64,000 bases of DNA from an uncultured Pelagibacteraceae bacterium (GCA_902614055.1 CACMJX010000002.1:47291-111290), one strand, 5' to 3'; positions 17,375-27,355 are shown, counted from the stretch's first letter. Notes: generated from the letters alone by a model not told the origin. Numbers and translations: made by a program.

Positions 17375-18031
17375 TTAGTTAGATCCTAACTCTTGCAACT
17401 TATCAGACAAATAAGTTTGCTCACTATTATTTCCTGAGGCAAGTTTGATCATTGCATTCACAACTATCTCAACTTTTATTGGAGTGTATTTTTTAAATCC
17501 ACCAAAAAAGAATAAGGATAGAAATTTCATCACTGGAATTCCTAAAACCTCAACAATTCTAAAGTCTTTTCTGTTTCCAACTAAAAATGAGGGTTGAATA
17601 ATGCTTAGGTTAGAAAACCCAATCTTTTTTAGCTCCTCCTCTACTTGACCTTTATTTTTTAAATATGTACTTGAGGCTTTTGGGTTTGCTCCAATTGAGG
17701 AGACGTAAATAAAATTACTAATTGAATTAAATTTTGCAATTTTTGCTAATTGTACAGGCAAATCATATTCTATTCTTCTATATTCTTTTTTATCTGGTGT
17801 ATCTTTGTGAGTTGTGCCAATGCAAAAAAAACAATCATCACCTGTTAATTTTTCTTTTAAAGTGTCTAAATCTAAAAAATCTGTATTAATCACTTCAACT
17901 TTTGAATTATCAATAGAAGGTAGTTTTCTAACAAATATTTTTATTTTGTTGTAAGTATTGTTGTTGATTAAATTATCTAGTAATTTAGATCCAATTAATC
18001 CAGATGAGCCAAATAAAACAGCGGTTTTCAT
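17375..18031 (-). CDS. NAD(P)-binding protein, HTATIP2/TIP30-like
   Basis: A 218-residue atypical SDR with the N-terminal nucleotide motif FGSSGLIGSKLL (residues 7-18), DDCFFCIGTTHKDTPDKKEYRRIEYD region and SNFIYVSSIGANPKASSTYLKNKGQVE near 105-131, where YLKNK corresponds to the YxxxK site. Similar bacterial proteins (YbjT/HTATIP2 type) are usually annotated as oxidoreductases without a known substrate. Two bases separate it from the aminotransferase gene upstream. Confidence 0.87.
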   Translation of the reverse strand: MKTAVLFGSSGLIGSKLLDNLINNNTYNKIKIFVRKLPSIDNSKVEVINTDFLDLDTLKEKLTGDDCFFCIGTTHKDTPDKKEYRRIEYDLPVQLAKIAKFNSISNFIYVSSIGANPKASSTYLKNKGQVEEELKKIGFSNLSIIQPSFLVGNRKDFRIVEVLGIPVMKFLSLFFFGGFKKYTPIKVEIVVNAMIKLASGNNSEQTYLSDKLQELGSN

Positions 18032-18033
18032 TA

Positions 18034-19185
18034 TTACTTTAAATACTCTTCTTTCATAAATTTTTTTATTCTATTTGCTCCTTCAATTATATCCTCAGTG
18101 CTTCTAGCGTATGAAAACCTTATTGTAGAATTTCCTCTTTTTTGATCGAAATCAAGTCCAGGAGTTATTGCTACTCCTGCTTTATCAAGCACTTCTTTAC
18201 AAAAATTAAGGCTATCTTTCGAGTACTCTGAAATATCAATGTAGATATAAAATGCACCATCTGGGGGAGAAAATTTATTTAAACCAGCCTTAGGTAATTC
18301 TTCTAACAAAATTGATCTATTTTTTTTGTAAACATCTACATTATGGTTTAATTCATCTTTTGCATCCATTGCTGAAAGAGCAGTTAATTGACTGACATGT
18401 GGGGGGCAAATAAAAAGATTTTGAGATAATCTTTCTACTTGTCTAACATGATCTTCAGGAACAATCATCCAGCCAACTCTCCAACCAGTCATAGAAAAAT
18501 ATTTAGAAAATGAGTTTATAACATAACATTCATTTGAAATTTCTAGTGCAGATGTAGGATTATTTTCATATTGAATTCCGTGATAAATCTCATCACTAAT
18601 AAAACTCACTTTATTCTCATGGGCTGTATTAATAAGTTCTTTTAGTTTTTTTTTATCAAGCATTGAACCGGTGGGATTTGCAGGAGAAGCAACTAATAAA
18701 CCGTTTAAATTATTTTCTTTAATATCTTTCGGTATAGGCTGAAATTTATTTTGTAATTCTGTAAAAATATCAACTGGAATTAAATCTTGAGACTTTAAAA
18801 TTTGTCTATAGCTAGGATAGCCTGGAGCGGCAATGCCTACTCTATCTCCAACATCAAATAATGCTGCAAAAGAAAGTATAAATGCTCCTGAAGATCCAGT
18901 TGTTATAATTATTCTGTCTGGGTTCAAATCAATATTGTACCAATCTGCATACAATTTAGAAATTCTATTTCTTAATTCTGGTAAACCTAAAGTAACTGTA
19001 TAGCCAAGATCATTATTTGAAATTTCATCTGAAATAAATTGTTTGGCAAGTTTTGGTGCTGGTGTTCCTGGTTGACCTACTTCCATATGAATTACATGCT
19101 TGCCATTAGCTTCTGCTTTTCTAGCGGACTCCATTACATCCATAACAATAAATGGGTCAACATTACTTCTTTTAGATTTCTTCAT
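18034..19185 (-). CDS. PLP-dependent class I/II aminotransferase
   Basis: This 383-residue protein is a fold-type I aminotransferase. Key motifs are TTGSSGAFILSFAALFDVGD near residues 89-108, SPANPTGSML near 167, DEIYHG near 197, and SFSKYFSMTGWRVGW near 227, whose Lys forms the Schiff base with PLP. The C-terminal Arg in IRFSYA binds the substrate carboxylate. The overall pattern is of aspartate/alanine-type aminotransferases; amino-donor specificity is not visible. Confidence 0.92.
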   Translation of the reverse strand: MKKSKRSNVDPFIVMDVMESARKAEANGKHVIHMEVGQPGTPAPKLAKQFISDEISNNDLGYTVTLGLPELRNRISKLYADWYNIDLNPDRIIITTGSSGAFILSFAALFDVGDRVGIAAPGYPSYRQILKSQDLIPVDIFTELQNKFQPIPKDIKENNLNGLLVASPANPTGSMLDKKKLKELINTAHENKVSFISDEIYHGIQYENNPTSALEISNECYVINSFSKYFSMTGWRVGWMIVPEDHVRQVERLSQNLFICPPHVSQLTALSAMDAKDELNHNVDVYKKNRSILLEELPKAGLNKFSPPDGAFYIYIDISEYSKDSLNFCKEVLDKAGVAITPGLDFDQKRGNSTIRFSYARSTEDIIEGANRIKKFMKEEYLK

Positions 19186-19210
19186 TTAGTTTCTATTTCT
19201 GGATTAAATA

Positions 19211-19402
19211 TTATAAACTGATCTTAAACACTCTTGCTGTTTTTTCGTCTGAAATATTTAGTATTTTAAACTTGGATGTTTTTTCTAACTTTTGACCTTT
19301 ATTAGTTACAAAAGATTTCATTTTTTTTACTTCACCTTCAGGCATTTTTCTCGTGTATTTTAAAGTATGCTTTTTTGATCCTATAATAAATATTGTTTTC
19401 AT
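19211..19402 (-). CDS. Small basic hypothetical protein (63 residues)
   Basis: A 63-residue open frame fills the 235-base gap between the phosphatase and aminotransferase genes on the same strand, 18 bases after one and 25 before the next. It is Lys-rich and without a membrane segment. Its spacing fits a real gene in this compact genome, but I do not recognise the family and codon evidence from so short a frame is weak. Confidence 0.5.
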   Translation of the reverse strand: MKTIFIIGSKKHTLKYTRKMPEGEVKKMKSFVTNKGQKLEKTSKFKILNISDEKTARVFKISL

Positions 19403-19420
19403 AAATCTTAAGTTAATATA

Positions 19421-19969
19421 TTACAAAGTATCAATTGATCCAATAATATTTAAATTCTTATCAGTTATTACTATTTCTCCTGAAGAAGTCCCTATATTTA
19501 GCATTGAAGATATAACAACAAAATGTGTGATAAAAATTATATTTTCATTACCTTTCCATTGATTAATAAACTCTTTTAGTTGAGTTATTTGCCTCTCTTC
19601 ATTTGCTTCAAATCTAATATCATAAAAAGAATTTAGAGCGCTAAATGTTTGATAATTTTTAAAAGCAAATTTAGCTGTATCTATACATCTGCACCATTCA
19701 CTTGAATAGACATTTTCAATTTTAATCTGGTTTTTATTAAATATACTTCCAATAAATTTTGACTGTTCAATTCCTCTTTGATTTAAATTTCTTTGCGTAG
19801 AGCAATCATTCAAATCAAAATTTTCTGGATCTCCATTCCCTGGTGCAAGCGCATGTCTAATAAAAATTATTTTTCCTCCCTCTTTTAAAGAAGTCAGGAC
19901 TTCATCTACAGAATAAGCAGAATTAACTGCAAAAATATTGATAAAAAATATTATCAGTAGTTTTTTCAT
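19421..19969 (-). CDS. Secreted histidine phosphatase family protein
   Basis: The 182-residue protein starts with a signal peptide (MKKLLIIFFINIFAVNSAYS) and carries the phosphoglycerate-mutase-like fold. The catalytic RHA motif lies in IIFIRHALAPGNGD near residue 38, the second Arg in SSEWCRC near 108, and the second His in IIFITHFVV near 146. It would hydrolyse a phosphoester in the periplasm; the substrate is unknown. It follows the TPR gene stop directly. Confidence 0.87.
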   Translation of the reverse strand: MKKLLIIFFINIFAVNSAYSVDEVLTSLKEGGKIIFIRHALAPGNGDPENFDLNDCSTQRNLNQRGIEQSKFIGSIFNKNQIKIENVYSSEWCRCIDTAKFAFKNYQTFSALNSFYDIRFEANEERQITQLKEFINQWKGNENIIFITHFVVISSMLNIGTSSGEIVITDKNLNIIGSIDTL

Positions 19970-20518
19970 TTACACAGATTGGTTTTTAATCAACTCTTTA
20001 ATCTGTGGTATCATTATTTGTGGTGACCTCATGGACGGATAAATCTCTTTTACTTTTTCATAACTCTTTAAAGCCTTTTCATAATTTTTTAACTTAATTT
20101 GAACTAGACCCTGTCCTGATAATGCTCCAAAATGTCTTTTCTCCAGTTTTAATACCTTGTCTATATCATTTTGAGAATCTTGATATTTACCCATTAAATA
20201 AAAGACAGTTGCTCTTTTATTCCAAGCTTCTGCCCAAGTAGGATCTTTGTTAATTACTGTTGTGAATATATCTACAGCAACTGAATATTGTTCCTGGTTC
20301 ATAAATTTTGTTCCTCTTGATAGCAAAGAAGTTAAATTTTGATTAGTGGGATGTTTGGTCCAAATATCCCAAATTTTCATCTCTGTATCAATTGCAATTG
20401 AGTGGTTTTGAATTTTTAATTTTTCAAATAAGTTATTTAATCTTATTTCGTATTCATTAGAGTTTGATGAGTTAGTAATAAAAAAAATTGCAAAAAAAAT
20501 GGTTATTATTTTTTTCAT
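19970..20518 (-). CDS. Secreted TPR-repeat protein
   Basis: A 182-residue protein with an N-terminal signal peptide (MKKIITIFFAIFFITNSSNS) and about three tetratricopeptide repeats between residues 65 and 165, recognised from PTWAEAWNKRATVFYLMG, HFGALSGQGLVQIKLKNYEKA and similar spacing. TPR proteins mediate protein contacts; this one is probably periplasmic. It is adjacent to TldE and the phosphatase on the same strand and presumably in the same transcript. Confidence 0.83.
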   Translation of the reverse strand: MKKIITIFFAIFFITNSSNSNEYEIRLNNLFEKLKIQNHSIAIDTEMKIWDIWTKHPTNQNLTSLLSRGTKFMNQEQYSVAVDIFTTVINKDPTWAEAWNKRATVFYLMGKYQDSQNDIDKVLKLEKRHFGALSGQGLVQIKLKNYEKALKSYEKVKEIYPSMRSPQIMIPQIKELIKNQSV

Positions 20519-20525
20519 TTAGAAA

Positions 20526-21869
20526 TCATTTTCCGCCTACAACCATACCTTCAACCATCATTGTCGGTGAATTCGTTGCATAATTAAATTCTAGATCATC
20601 AGCTAAAGTTATATTTTTAAAAATATTATTTAAGTTTCCAGCAATTGTAATTTCACTTACTGGATATGAAAACTCTCCATTCTCAATCATCATACCAGAT
20701 GCTCCTACAGAATAATCACCATTAATAATATTTGTACCATGGCCGATAGTTTCTTTGATATACAAGATTTTATTTTCTGATTTGATTAGATCCTCAAATG
20801 TTTTTGATCCATTTTGAAAATACAAATTTGTTGTACCACTTGCCCTACCATTAGACTTTCTATTTATTTTTTTCCCATTATAAGTATCAATTAAATAGTC
20901 CTGAAGAATACCATTCTTTATCAAATCAAGGTTAACTACTGCTATACCTTCGCTATCAAAGTAACGAGATCCATTGGCTTTTCTTATATTACCGTGATCT
21001 AATATATTTATTTCAGAGTTAAAAACTTGTTGATTTAATTTATCTTTTAAAAATGTTGTTCCTTTTGCTATCGCACTTGATGATATTGCACTTGCAAAAA
21101 TAGATAGAAAGTTTTTTGAAATTCTTTTATCAAATATTAGACTAATTTTTTCACTTTTTATTTTTTTTGGATTTAACTTCTTTACTGCATGTTCTGCTGC
21201 AATAGATCCAAGTTGTTTAGGTTTTAAAATATCGCTATAAAACCTTTTGCTTGTATATTCATAATCTCTTTCCATGCTCCCATTGCTTTTTGAAACAACT
21301 TCACAATATGCAGTAAATTGTGAGGTTTTATATCCATCAGCAAATCCATTTGAATTGGCTAATAAAAAATTTGATTTATTTTCACCAAAACCAGATCCAT
21401 TAGTATTTATTATTTTGTCATTTAAAAAAGCTTCCTCTTCTGCCTCTTTTATATAATTAATCTTATCTTCATTGCTTAAATGAGTTTCATCATACAAGTC
21501 TAAGTCTTTTAATCCTTTAAAATGCAAATCTTTGTCTGGTAATGAATTATATTCATCCTCAGGAGTAATTTTCATTGTTTCAATACATCTATTTACTAAC
21601 TCATCTAAATTACTTTCTTTAAGATTTGATGAGGCTATTGAGGACTTTTTTTTACCTAAATAAGTTGTAAGGACCACTCCAAGATTTTCAGACCTTTCAG
21701 ATCCATCAAGTTTTTTATTCCTTACATTTACATTTTCAGAAACAGAACTTTGCACTAATATGTTTGCATCAGATGAACCTAATTTTTTTGATTTACTAAG
21801 GCATATATCTGCAATTTTTTTTAGATACTGTTGATCTTTAATCATCTTACTATAATTGGGTTCCGCCAA
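20526..21869 (-). CDS. pmbA: TldE/PmbA-type protease subunit
   Basis: This 447-residue protein is the TldE (PmbA) partner of TldD. It lacks the HExxxH metal site, as expected for TldE, and shows family segments such as GSRYFDSEGIAV, YLIDTYNGKK and GHGTNIINGDYSVGASGMMIENGE. TldD/TldE form a heterodimeric metalloprotease that cleaves unfolded peptides and matures modified peptides such as microcins. Its start overlaps the tldD stop by 20 bases, so the two are translationally coupled and probably made in equal amounts. Confidence 0.94.
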   Translation of the reverse strand: MAEPNYSKMIKDQQYLKKIADICLSKSKKLGSSDANILVQSSVSENVNVRNKKLDGSERSENLGVVLTTYLGKKKSSIASSNLKESNLDELVNRCIETMKITPEDEYNSLPDKDLHFKGLKDLDLYDETHLSNEDKINYIKEAEEEAFLNDKIINTNGSGFGENKSNFLLANSNGFADGYKTSQFTAYCEVVSKSNGSMERDYEYTSKRFYSDILKPKQLGSIAAEHAVKKLNPKKIKSEKISLIFDKRISKNFLSIFASAISSSAIAKGTTFLKDKLNQQVFNSEINILDHGNIRKANGSRYFDSEGIAVVNLDLIKNGILQDYLIDTYNGKKINRKSNGRASGTTNLYFQNGSKTFEDLIKSENKILYIKETIGHGTNIINGDYSVGASGMMIENGEFSYPVSEITIAGNLNNIFKNITLADDLEFNYATNSPTMMVEGMVVGGK

Positions 21870-23262
21870 CAGTCATATTATTGATAAGCAAAGATGGTTG
21901 TCCAACACCAACTGGTACGCCTTGTCCAGCTTTACCGCATGTTCCAATGCCAGGATCTAACATCATATCATTTCCAATCATTAAAATTTCTTTTAATGAA
22001 GATGGTCCATCACCAATTAAAGTAGCTCCTTTAATTGGAGATCCAATTTTTCCATTTATAATCTCATAAGCTTCTGTGCAGTTAAAAACGAATTTTCCAG
22101 AGGTAATGTCAACTTGACCGCCTCCAAAACTTACAGCAAAAATACCTTTATCTACTGACTTAATCATTTCTTCTTGAGTGTTTGATCCACCTAACATTAT
22201 CGTATTTCTCATTCTAGGCATCACGACATGTTTATAGCTCTCTCTTCTTCCATTTCCTGTTGATTTTGTATTCATAAGTCTTGCATTAAGTCTATCTTGC
22301 ATGAAATTCTTTAAGATACCATTTTCAATTAAAACTGTTCTTTCTGTTGGCGTCCCTTCATCATCAATATTTAAACTACCTCTTCTATTATCTAATGTTC
22401 CGTCGTCGATTATTGTAACTCCATCGCTCGCAACTTTTTTACCAACTAAATCATGAAAAGCTGAAGTTTTTTTTCTATTAAAATCACCTTCTAGTCCATG
22501 ACCTACAGCTTCATGAATTAAAATTGCAGGCCAACCAGGTCCTAGAACGACTTTCATTTCTCCTGCAAGAGAAGGTTTGCTTTCTATATTTGTACTTGCA
22601 ATTCTAAAAGCTTCATCGCAAACTTTTTTCCAATTATCATTTTTTAGATATTCATCATAATCTTGTCTTCCACCAATACCAAAAACACCAGTTTCTTTTC
22701 TACCATTCTTTTCAACCATTACTGACATATTTATTCTAACTAAAGGTCTATTATCTGATAATAATTCTCCTCCAGATCTAATGATCTCAACATTTTTCTT
22801 TTCTGCCAGAAGGCTTGCTGTTACTTGTTTAACTGAACTATCTTTTGATCTGGCATACTCATTCATATTGTTCAGCAATTCTATTTTTGATTTCATTGAC
22901 TTACTCTCAATTGGATCAACGTCTTTATAAAGTTTCTGATTAGTTTTTTTAATTTCTGAATTATATGTGCCACTATTATTTTTTAAAGTTGACTTAAGAT
23001 TTTCGCTAGAATTTTTTAATGATTTTTCTGAAATTTCATTTGAATGAGAGTAAGCGACTGTATCACCTGTTACAGCTCTAAAACCATAACCTAAGTCAGA
23101 TGTATAATTTGAACTTTTAATTTTGTTATCATCTAATACAATTGTCTCAGATTTTGTATCCTCTATATAAAGCTCGCCATCATCACAATTATTTAGAGTT
23201 TCAGAAACAATACTATCTGCTTTTTCTGAGGTTAATTCTGAATTTTTAAGTAAAGAAGACAT
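21850..23262 (-). CDS. tldD: TldD-type metalloprotease
   Basis: A 470-residue protein with the TldD zinc motif HEAVGHGLEGD (HExxxH) near residues 251-261, and the C-terminal GTCGKAGQGVPVGVGQPSLL and NNMTVGGTQ typical of the family. It is the active subunit of the TldD/TldE peptidase. No candidate peptide natural-product gene is visible nearby, so a general peptide-degradation role is more likely. Coupled to pmbA. Confidence 0.95.
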   Translation of the reverse strand: MSSLLKNSELTSEKADSIVSETLNNCDDGELYIEDTKSETIVLDDNKIKSSNYTSDLGYGFRAVTGDTVAYSHSNEISEKSLKNSSENLKSTLKNNSGTYNSEIKKTNQKLYKDVDPIESKSMKSKIELLNNMNEYARSKDSSVKQVTASLLAEKKNVEIIRSGGELLSDNRPLVRINMSVMVEKNGRKETGVFGIGGRQDYDEYLKNDNWKKVCDEAFRIASTNIESKPSLAGEMKVVLGPGWPAILIHEAVGHGLEGDFNRKKTSAFHDLVGKKVASDGVTIIDDGTLDNRRGSLNIDDEGTPTERTVLIENGILKNFMQDRLNARLMNTKSTGNGRRESYKHVVMPRMRNTIMLGGSNTQEEMIKSVDKGIFAVSFGGGQVDITSGKFVFNCTEAYEIINGKIGSPIKGATLIGDGPSSLKEILMIGNDMMLDPGIGTCGKAGQGVPVGVGQPSLLINNMTVGGTQL

Positions 23263-23337
23263 TCGCTATATTTAAAGGTGAATTTAATATTATCAAGAAT
23301 GATATGCGCGATTATTGATCACATCAAGTTAGACTAA

Positions 23338-24216
23338 TTACTTAATTTTCTTCAAAAAAAAATCAGTTAGGTGTTTAATAGTTGCCTTTGGATTTTGCTC
23401 TGGGATGAAGTGACCTGAGTTTATAGGATAACCTATAACTTTTTTTTGAGTATATCTTTGCCAAATTTTTATTGGTTTGAACTGTTTTCCAATTACTCCC
23501 TTACTTCCCCATAACACTTGGACTGGAATATTTAGTTTTTTCTTTCTATCTTGTTTGTCATGATCCAAATCAATAGTCGCAGACGCCCTATAATCTTCAC
23601 AAGATCCATGAATTCTTTTTGGTTGCTTGAAACATTTTAAATAATTTTCTTCAACTTTTCCAAATTTGTGATTACCTGACCATTTATCTAAACAACTTTT
23701 CATCCATTTACGTGGATCACTCATTATCATTTTCTCAGGTAACCATTTTGGTTGTATTAAAAAAAACCAATGAAAGTAAGCTTTTGCGAAATCTCTCGTC
23801 GTTAGTTCATACATATCTAATGTTGGACAAATATCTAAAACACTAAGAGCTATTATATTTTTTCTGTGGTCTCTTGCTAGCCTGTGAGCAACTCTTCCAC
23901 CTCTATCATGTCCCGCAACAAAAAATTTGTTAAACCCTAATTTTATCATCATCTGTTTCATGTCACTTGCCATTTCTCTTTTTGAGTAGTTGTAATGTTT
24001 GTTATCTGATGCTGGAGCAAGACTATTTCCATATCCTCTTAAATCCGCAGCAACCACTGTAAATCTTTTAGATAAATCAGGAGCTGTTTTGTGCCACATT
24101 AAATGTGTTTGTGGATATCCGTGTAGTAAAAGTAATGGTGGACCTTCACCACCAACTCTACAAAAAACCTTGCCCTTTTTTACCTTTACGTACTTTGACT
24201 TAAAACCATTAAACAT
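23338..24216 (-). CDS. Alpha/beta hydrolase, haloacetate dehalogenase-like
   Basis: The 292-residue protein has the oxyanion segment HGYPQTHLMWH near residues 32-42, DLRGYGNS near 58, and a nucleophile elbow GHDRGGRVAHRL near 102-113 in which Asp replaces the serine of esterases. An Asp nucleophile with neighbouring Arg residues is the mark of haloalkane, haloacetate and epoxide hydrolases; this arrangement is closest to fluoroacetate/haloacetate dehalogenase. The general base is the His in NSGHFIPEQ. Activity on halogenated acids is inferred from the family and could be another ester-type reaction. Confidence 0.85.
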   Translation of the reverse strand: MFNGFKSKYVKVKKGKVFCRVGGEGPPLLLLHGYPQTHLMWHKTAPDLSKRFTVVAADLRGYGNSLAPASDNKHYNYSKREMASDMKQMMIKLGFNKFFVAGHDRGGRVAHRLARDHRKNIIALSVLDICPTLDMYELTTRDFAKAYFHWFFLIQPKWLPEKMIMSDPRKWMKSCLDKWSGNHKFGKVEENYLKCFKQPKRIHGSCEDYRASATIDLDHDKQDRKKKLNIPVQVLWGSKGVIGKQFKPIKIWQRYTQKKVIGYPINSGHFIPEQNPKATIKHLTDFFLKKIK

Positions 24217-24281
24217 GCCTAATAATATGTATTTTTTAAATTAAAGCCAATGAAAACGCTTCATCAATATTAATAATTAAT

Positions 24282-24309
24282 TTGAATTTGCTTTGAGCCC
24301 CTGTATAAA
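24282..24309 (+). promoter_or_regulatory. Promoter of guaC, nearly leaderless
   Basis: TTGAAT (24282-24287), a 16-base spacer and TATAAA (24304-24309) fit a sigma70 promoter. The GTG start at 24319 is only nine bases after the -10 box, so the message would have almost no 5' leader. Confidence 0.55.
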
Positions 24310-24318
24310 TTCGGACTC

Positions 24319-25353
24319 GTGAGAATTGAAGAAGAACTAAAATTAGACTACTCAGATGTACTTTTTAGACCTAAAAGAAGTACTCTTCAAAGTCGTAAAG
24401 ATGTAAATCTAAAAAGAACTTATAGATTTAAGTATAGTAATAATGAATGGTCTGGAATTCCTATCATGGCCTCAAATATGGATGGTGTTGGTGAACTTGG
24501 TGTAGCTGAAAAGCTTTCTGAATACGGAATGATCACTTGTTTAACTAAACAGCATAACATTCAAAAAATAAAAAAATTCAAAAAAATAAAATCTATTCAT
24601 CCAAATATTGCTTTAAGTATAGGAATAAAAAAAGAAGATTTTGAAAATTTAGATAAAATTTTAAAAGAATATAGTTTCATAAAATTTATCTGCATTGATG
24701 TTGCTAATGGTTATTCTGAACACTTTAGTAAATTTTTAAAATCTGTAAGAGATAAATATCCTACTAAAACTATTATTGCTGGTAACGTGGTCACAGCTGA
24801 TATGGCACAAGAATTGGTATTATCAGGAGCGGATATTGTAAAAGTTGGAATTGGACCAGGTAGTGTTTGTACTACAAGAATTCAAACAGGTGTTGGTTAT
24901 CCTCAGTTAAGCGCTGTCATTGAATGTGCTGATGCTGCTCATGGTTTAGGGGCACACATAATTGCTGATGGAGGTTGTACTTGTCCGGGTGATGTCGCAA
25001 AAGCTTTCGGTGGTGGTGCAGATTTTGTGATGCTTGGAGGAATGTTTGCTGGTCACGATGAAGGTGAAGGTAAGCTAATAAAATCAAATGGTCATAAATT
25101 TATAGAATTTTACGGATCAAGTTCTGACATAGCAAATAAGAAACATTACGGGGGTTTGTCCGACTATAGAAGTAGTGAGGGCAGAACAGTGAGAATTAAA
25201 TATCGAGGAAAAATTAAAGATACAATAAATAATATTCTTGGTGGTGTTAGAAGTAGCTGTACTTATGTAGGAGCCCCTTCTCTTAAACAACTTAGTAAAT
25301 GTACTACTTTTGTAAGAGTAGCTAAACAATTTAACGATACTTTTACTAAGTAA
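24319..25353 (+). CDS. guaC: GMP reductase
   Basis: A 344-residue IMPDH/GMPR family TIM barrel starting with GTG. It lacks the CBS domains of IMP dehydrogenase. The active-site Cys lies in GPGSVCTTR near residue 179, followed by the flavin-free nucleotide-binding DGGCTCPGDVAKA and GGADFVMLGGMFAGHDE. GMP reductase converts GMP to IMP with NADPH, linking guanine and adenine nucleotide pools. The N-terminal LDYSDVLFRPKRS is typical of the GMPR group. The next gene starts two bases after its stop. Confidence 0.92.
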   Translation: MRIEEELKLDYSDVLFRPKRSTLQSRKDVNLKRTYRFKYSNNEWSGIPIMASNMDGVGELGVAEKLSEYGMITCLTKQHNIQKIKKFKKIKSIHPNIALSIGIKKEDFENLDKILKEYSFIKFICIDVANGYSEHFSKFLKSVRDKYPTKTIIAGNVVTADMAQELVLSGADIVKVGIGPGSVCTTRIQTGVGYPQLSAVIECADAAHGLGAHIIADGGCTCPGDVAKAFGGGADFVMLGGMFAGHDEGEGKLIKSNGHKFIEFYGSSSDIANKKHYGGLSDYRSSEGRTVRIKYRGKIKDTINNILGGVRSSCTYVGAPSLKQLSKCTTFVRVAKQFNDTFTK

Positions 25354-25355
25354 GG

Positions 25356-26423
25356 ATGAAAGAATACAAAATCGCCTCAATTGCTGGAGATGGTATTGGC
25401 AAAGAGGTTGTTCCAGAGGCTTTAAAAATACTTAAAGAAGTGGCAAATCAACATCAATTTAAATTAAAGATAGATGAATTTGATTTTTCATCATGCGATT
25501 ATTATGAAAAGCACGGAAAAATGCTACCTGATGATTGGAAACAACAAATTGGTAATCATGATGCGATATTTTTTGGTGCAGTAGGTATGCCAGATAAATA
25601 TCCAGATCATATTACTTTATGGGGCTCCCTACTTCAGTTTAGAAGAGAATTTGATCAATTTATTAATTTAAGGCCAGTAAAATTATTTGAAGGAGTAAAT
25701 GCACCATTAGCAAATAAAAAACCTGGTGACATAGATATGATGATAGTGCGTGAAAACACTGAGGGCGAATATTCTTCGGTAGGTGGAAAAATGTATCAAA
25801 ATACTGAAAGAGAAATTGTTATACAAGAAACTATAATGTCTAAACATGGAATAGATAGAGTTCAAAAATTTGCATTTGAATTAGCAAAAACAAGAGATAG
25901 AAAAAAATTAACTAATGCCACAAAATCAAATGGTATTTCTATAACCATGCCATACTGGGACCAAAGATTTTATGAAAATAAAAAAGATTTTCCTGAGATT
26001 AAAACAGATCAATTTCATATCGATATTTTAGCTGCAAGATTTGTTTTAACACCAGAGTGGTTTGATGTTGTCGTAGCATCAAATTTATTTGGAGATATTT
26101 TATCCGATTTGGGTCCAGCATGTACGGGAACAATTGGGATAGCTCCATCAGGAAATATTAATCCAACAAATAAACATCCTTCTTTATTCGAGCCTGTTCA
26201 TGGATCAGCACCTGATATTGCTGGGAAAGGTATTGCAAATCCAATAGGTCAAATTTGGTCTGGCGCTATGATGTTAGATTATTTAGGCGAAAAAGAAGCT
26301 GCCACACGAATAGTAAGTTCAATCGAAAAAACTTTGCTAGAAAAACAAAATAGAACTAAAGATCTAGATGGTGACAGCAATACAAAAGAATGTGCTAATA
26401 AAATCTTAGATAATATTAATTAA
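25356..26423 (+). CDS. Tartrate/isopropylmalate dehydrogenase family protein
   Basis: This 355-residue NAD-dependent beta-decarboxylating dehydrogenase has the N-terminal IAGDGIGKEVVPEAL, the substrate loop RENTEGEYSSVGG near 128-140, a catalytic Lys/Asp region (FGDILSDLGP near 240) and the nucleotide end EPVHGSAPDIAGKGIANP. The GEYSSVGG loop and FRREFDQFINLRP segment match tartrate dehydrogenase/decarboxylase (TtuC-like) more than LeuB. It probably oxidises a malate- or tartrate-like acid. It is paired with guaC without metabolic logic that I can see. Confidence 0.85.
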   Translation: MKEYKIASIAGDGIGKEVVPEALKILKEVANQHQFKLKIDEFDFSSCDYYEKHGKMLPDDWKQQIGNHDAIFFGAVGMPDKYPDHITLWGSLLQFRREFDQFINLRPVKLFEGVNAPLANKKPGDIDMMIVRENTEGEYSSVGGKMYQNTEREIVIQETIMSKHGIDRVQKFAFELAKTRDRKKLTNATKSNGISITMPYWDQRFYENKKDFPEIKTDQFHIDILAARFVLTPEWFDVVVASNLFGDILSDLGPACTGTIGIAPSGNINPTNKHPSLFEPVHGSAPDIAGKGIANPIGQIWSGAMMLDYLGEKEAATRIVSSIEKTLLEKQNRTKDLDGDSNTKECANKILDNIN

Positions 26424-26424
26424 C

Positions 26425-27351
26425 TTAAGTTGTTAAATATTGAATAGCAAAAAATATGGTAGCAAATGAAGCAAAAGTTGAGATAAATAAAGCTTTTATT
26501 ATATTTTCAGGACTTACATTATAAGCAGAACATAATACTACAGCTGTATGACCACATGGTGCAACACTAACAAAAAAAGCACCAGGAATTTTTTCAGGTT
26601 GTCCAGCATCAAATATGATAAAGCCAATTATCAGGAGGATGATTGGGGAAACAACTAATTTCAATATAGATATAGAAGTAGTTAGTTTATTAATAACTTT
26701 ATGGGTGTAAAAAGATAATGTGATACCAATTGCAAAAAGTCCTATAGGAGAAACACAAGCTGCCAAAACAGAAAGTACGTAGTCTATTGGCGTATCGTCG
26801 ATATTTATCTTAAATACAAAAAGTAAAAGACCAATTAAGATTGAAAATATCATTGGATTAAGAACTATGTTCTTTATAAATATGGTTAATCGAATATTTT
26901 TTTTAGTAGTAAGTTCTAAAAAAAAAGCAATTACAGATAATAAAATAACCCCATCCATTAATATTATACTTGTTACTTGAGTAATTACTTCAGTTCCAAA
27001 ATAGATTTTTGTAATAGGTAATAATAATGTTACATGATTTGATAGCGCTACCATCAATGCCCATATGATAGATTCTGGAATAGGTCTTTTAAAAAACTTT
27101 GATGTTAATAAAAATGTTAAAAACCCAAGACTTCCTTGCATTAAAAAATATGAAACTATCTGTTTTATATCGACTTGGCCGATTTCACTTTGAGCAACAA
27201 ATTTAATAATTAAGGCAGGGACCGCTACATAGAATAAAAACAGATTTAAAACTTTTGCATGACCTAAATCAAAAATTTTAAGTTTACCAAAAACAAAACC
27301 AAACAGTGTGATAAAGATAAAAGGTGTTAACCCAAGAAATATTGAATACAT
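26425..27351 (-). CDS. AEC-family transporter
   Basis: A 308-residue membrane protein with about ten helices in two five-helix halves, as in the auxin efflux carrier family. Family features include the N-terminal PFIFITLFGFVFGKLK and a C-terminal half containing PCGHTAVVLCSAYNVSPE, which holds the crossing helix. Bacterial members move malonate, malate or amino acids. It is the last gene of a minus-strand run below the TauD-like gene and converges with the dehydrogenase at 26423, one base apart. Confidence 0.85.
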   Translation of the reverse strand: MYSIFLGLTPFIFITLFGFVFGKLKIFDLGHAKVLNLFLFYVAVPALIIKFVAQSEIGQVDIKQIVSYFLMQGSLGFLTFLLTSKFFKRPIPESIIWALMVALSNHVTLLLPITKIYFGTEVITQVTSIILMDGVILLSVIAFFLELTTKKNIRLTIFIKNIVLNPMIFSILIGLLLFVFKINIDDTPIDYVLSVLAACVSPIGLFAIGITLSFYTHKVINKLTTSISILKLVVSPIILLIIGFIIFDAGQPEKIPGAFFVSVAPCGHTAVVLCSAYNVSPENIIKALFISTFASFATIFFAIQYLTT

Positions 27352-27355
27352 TTTA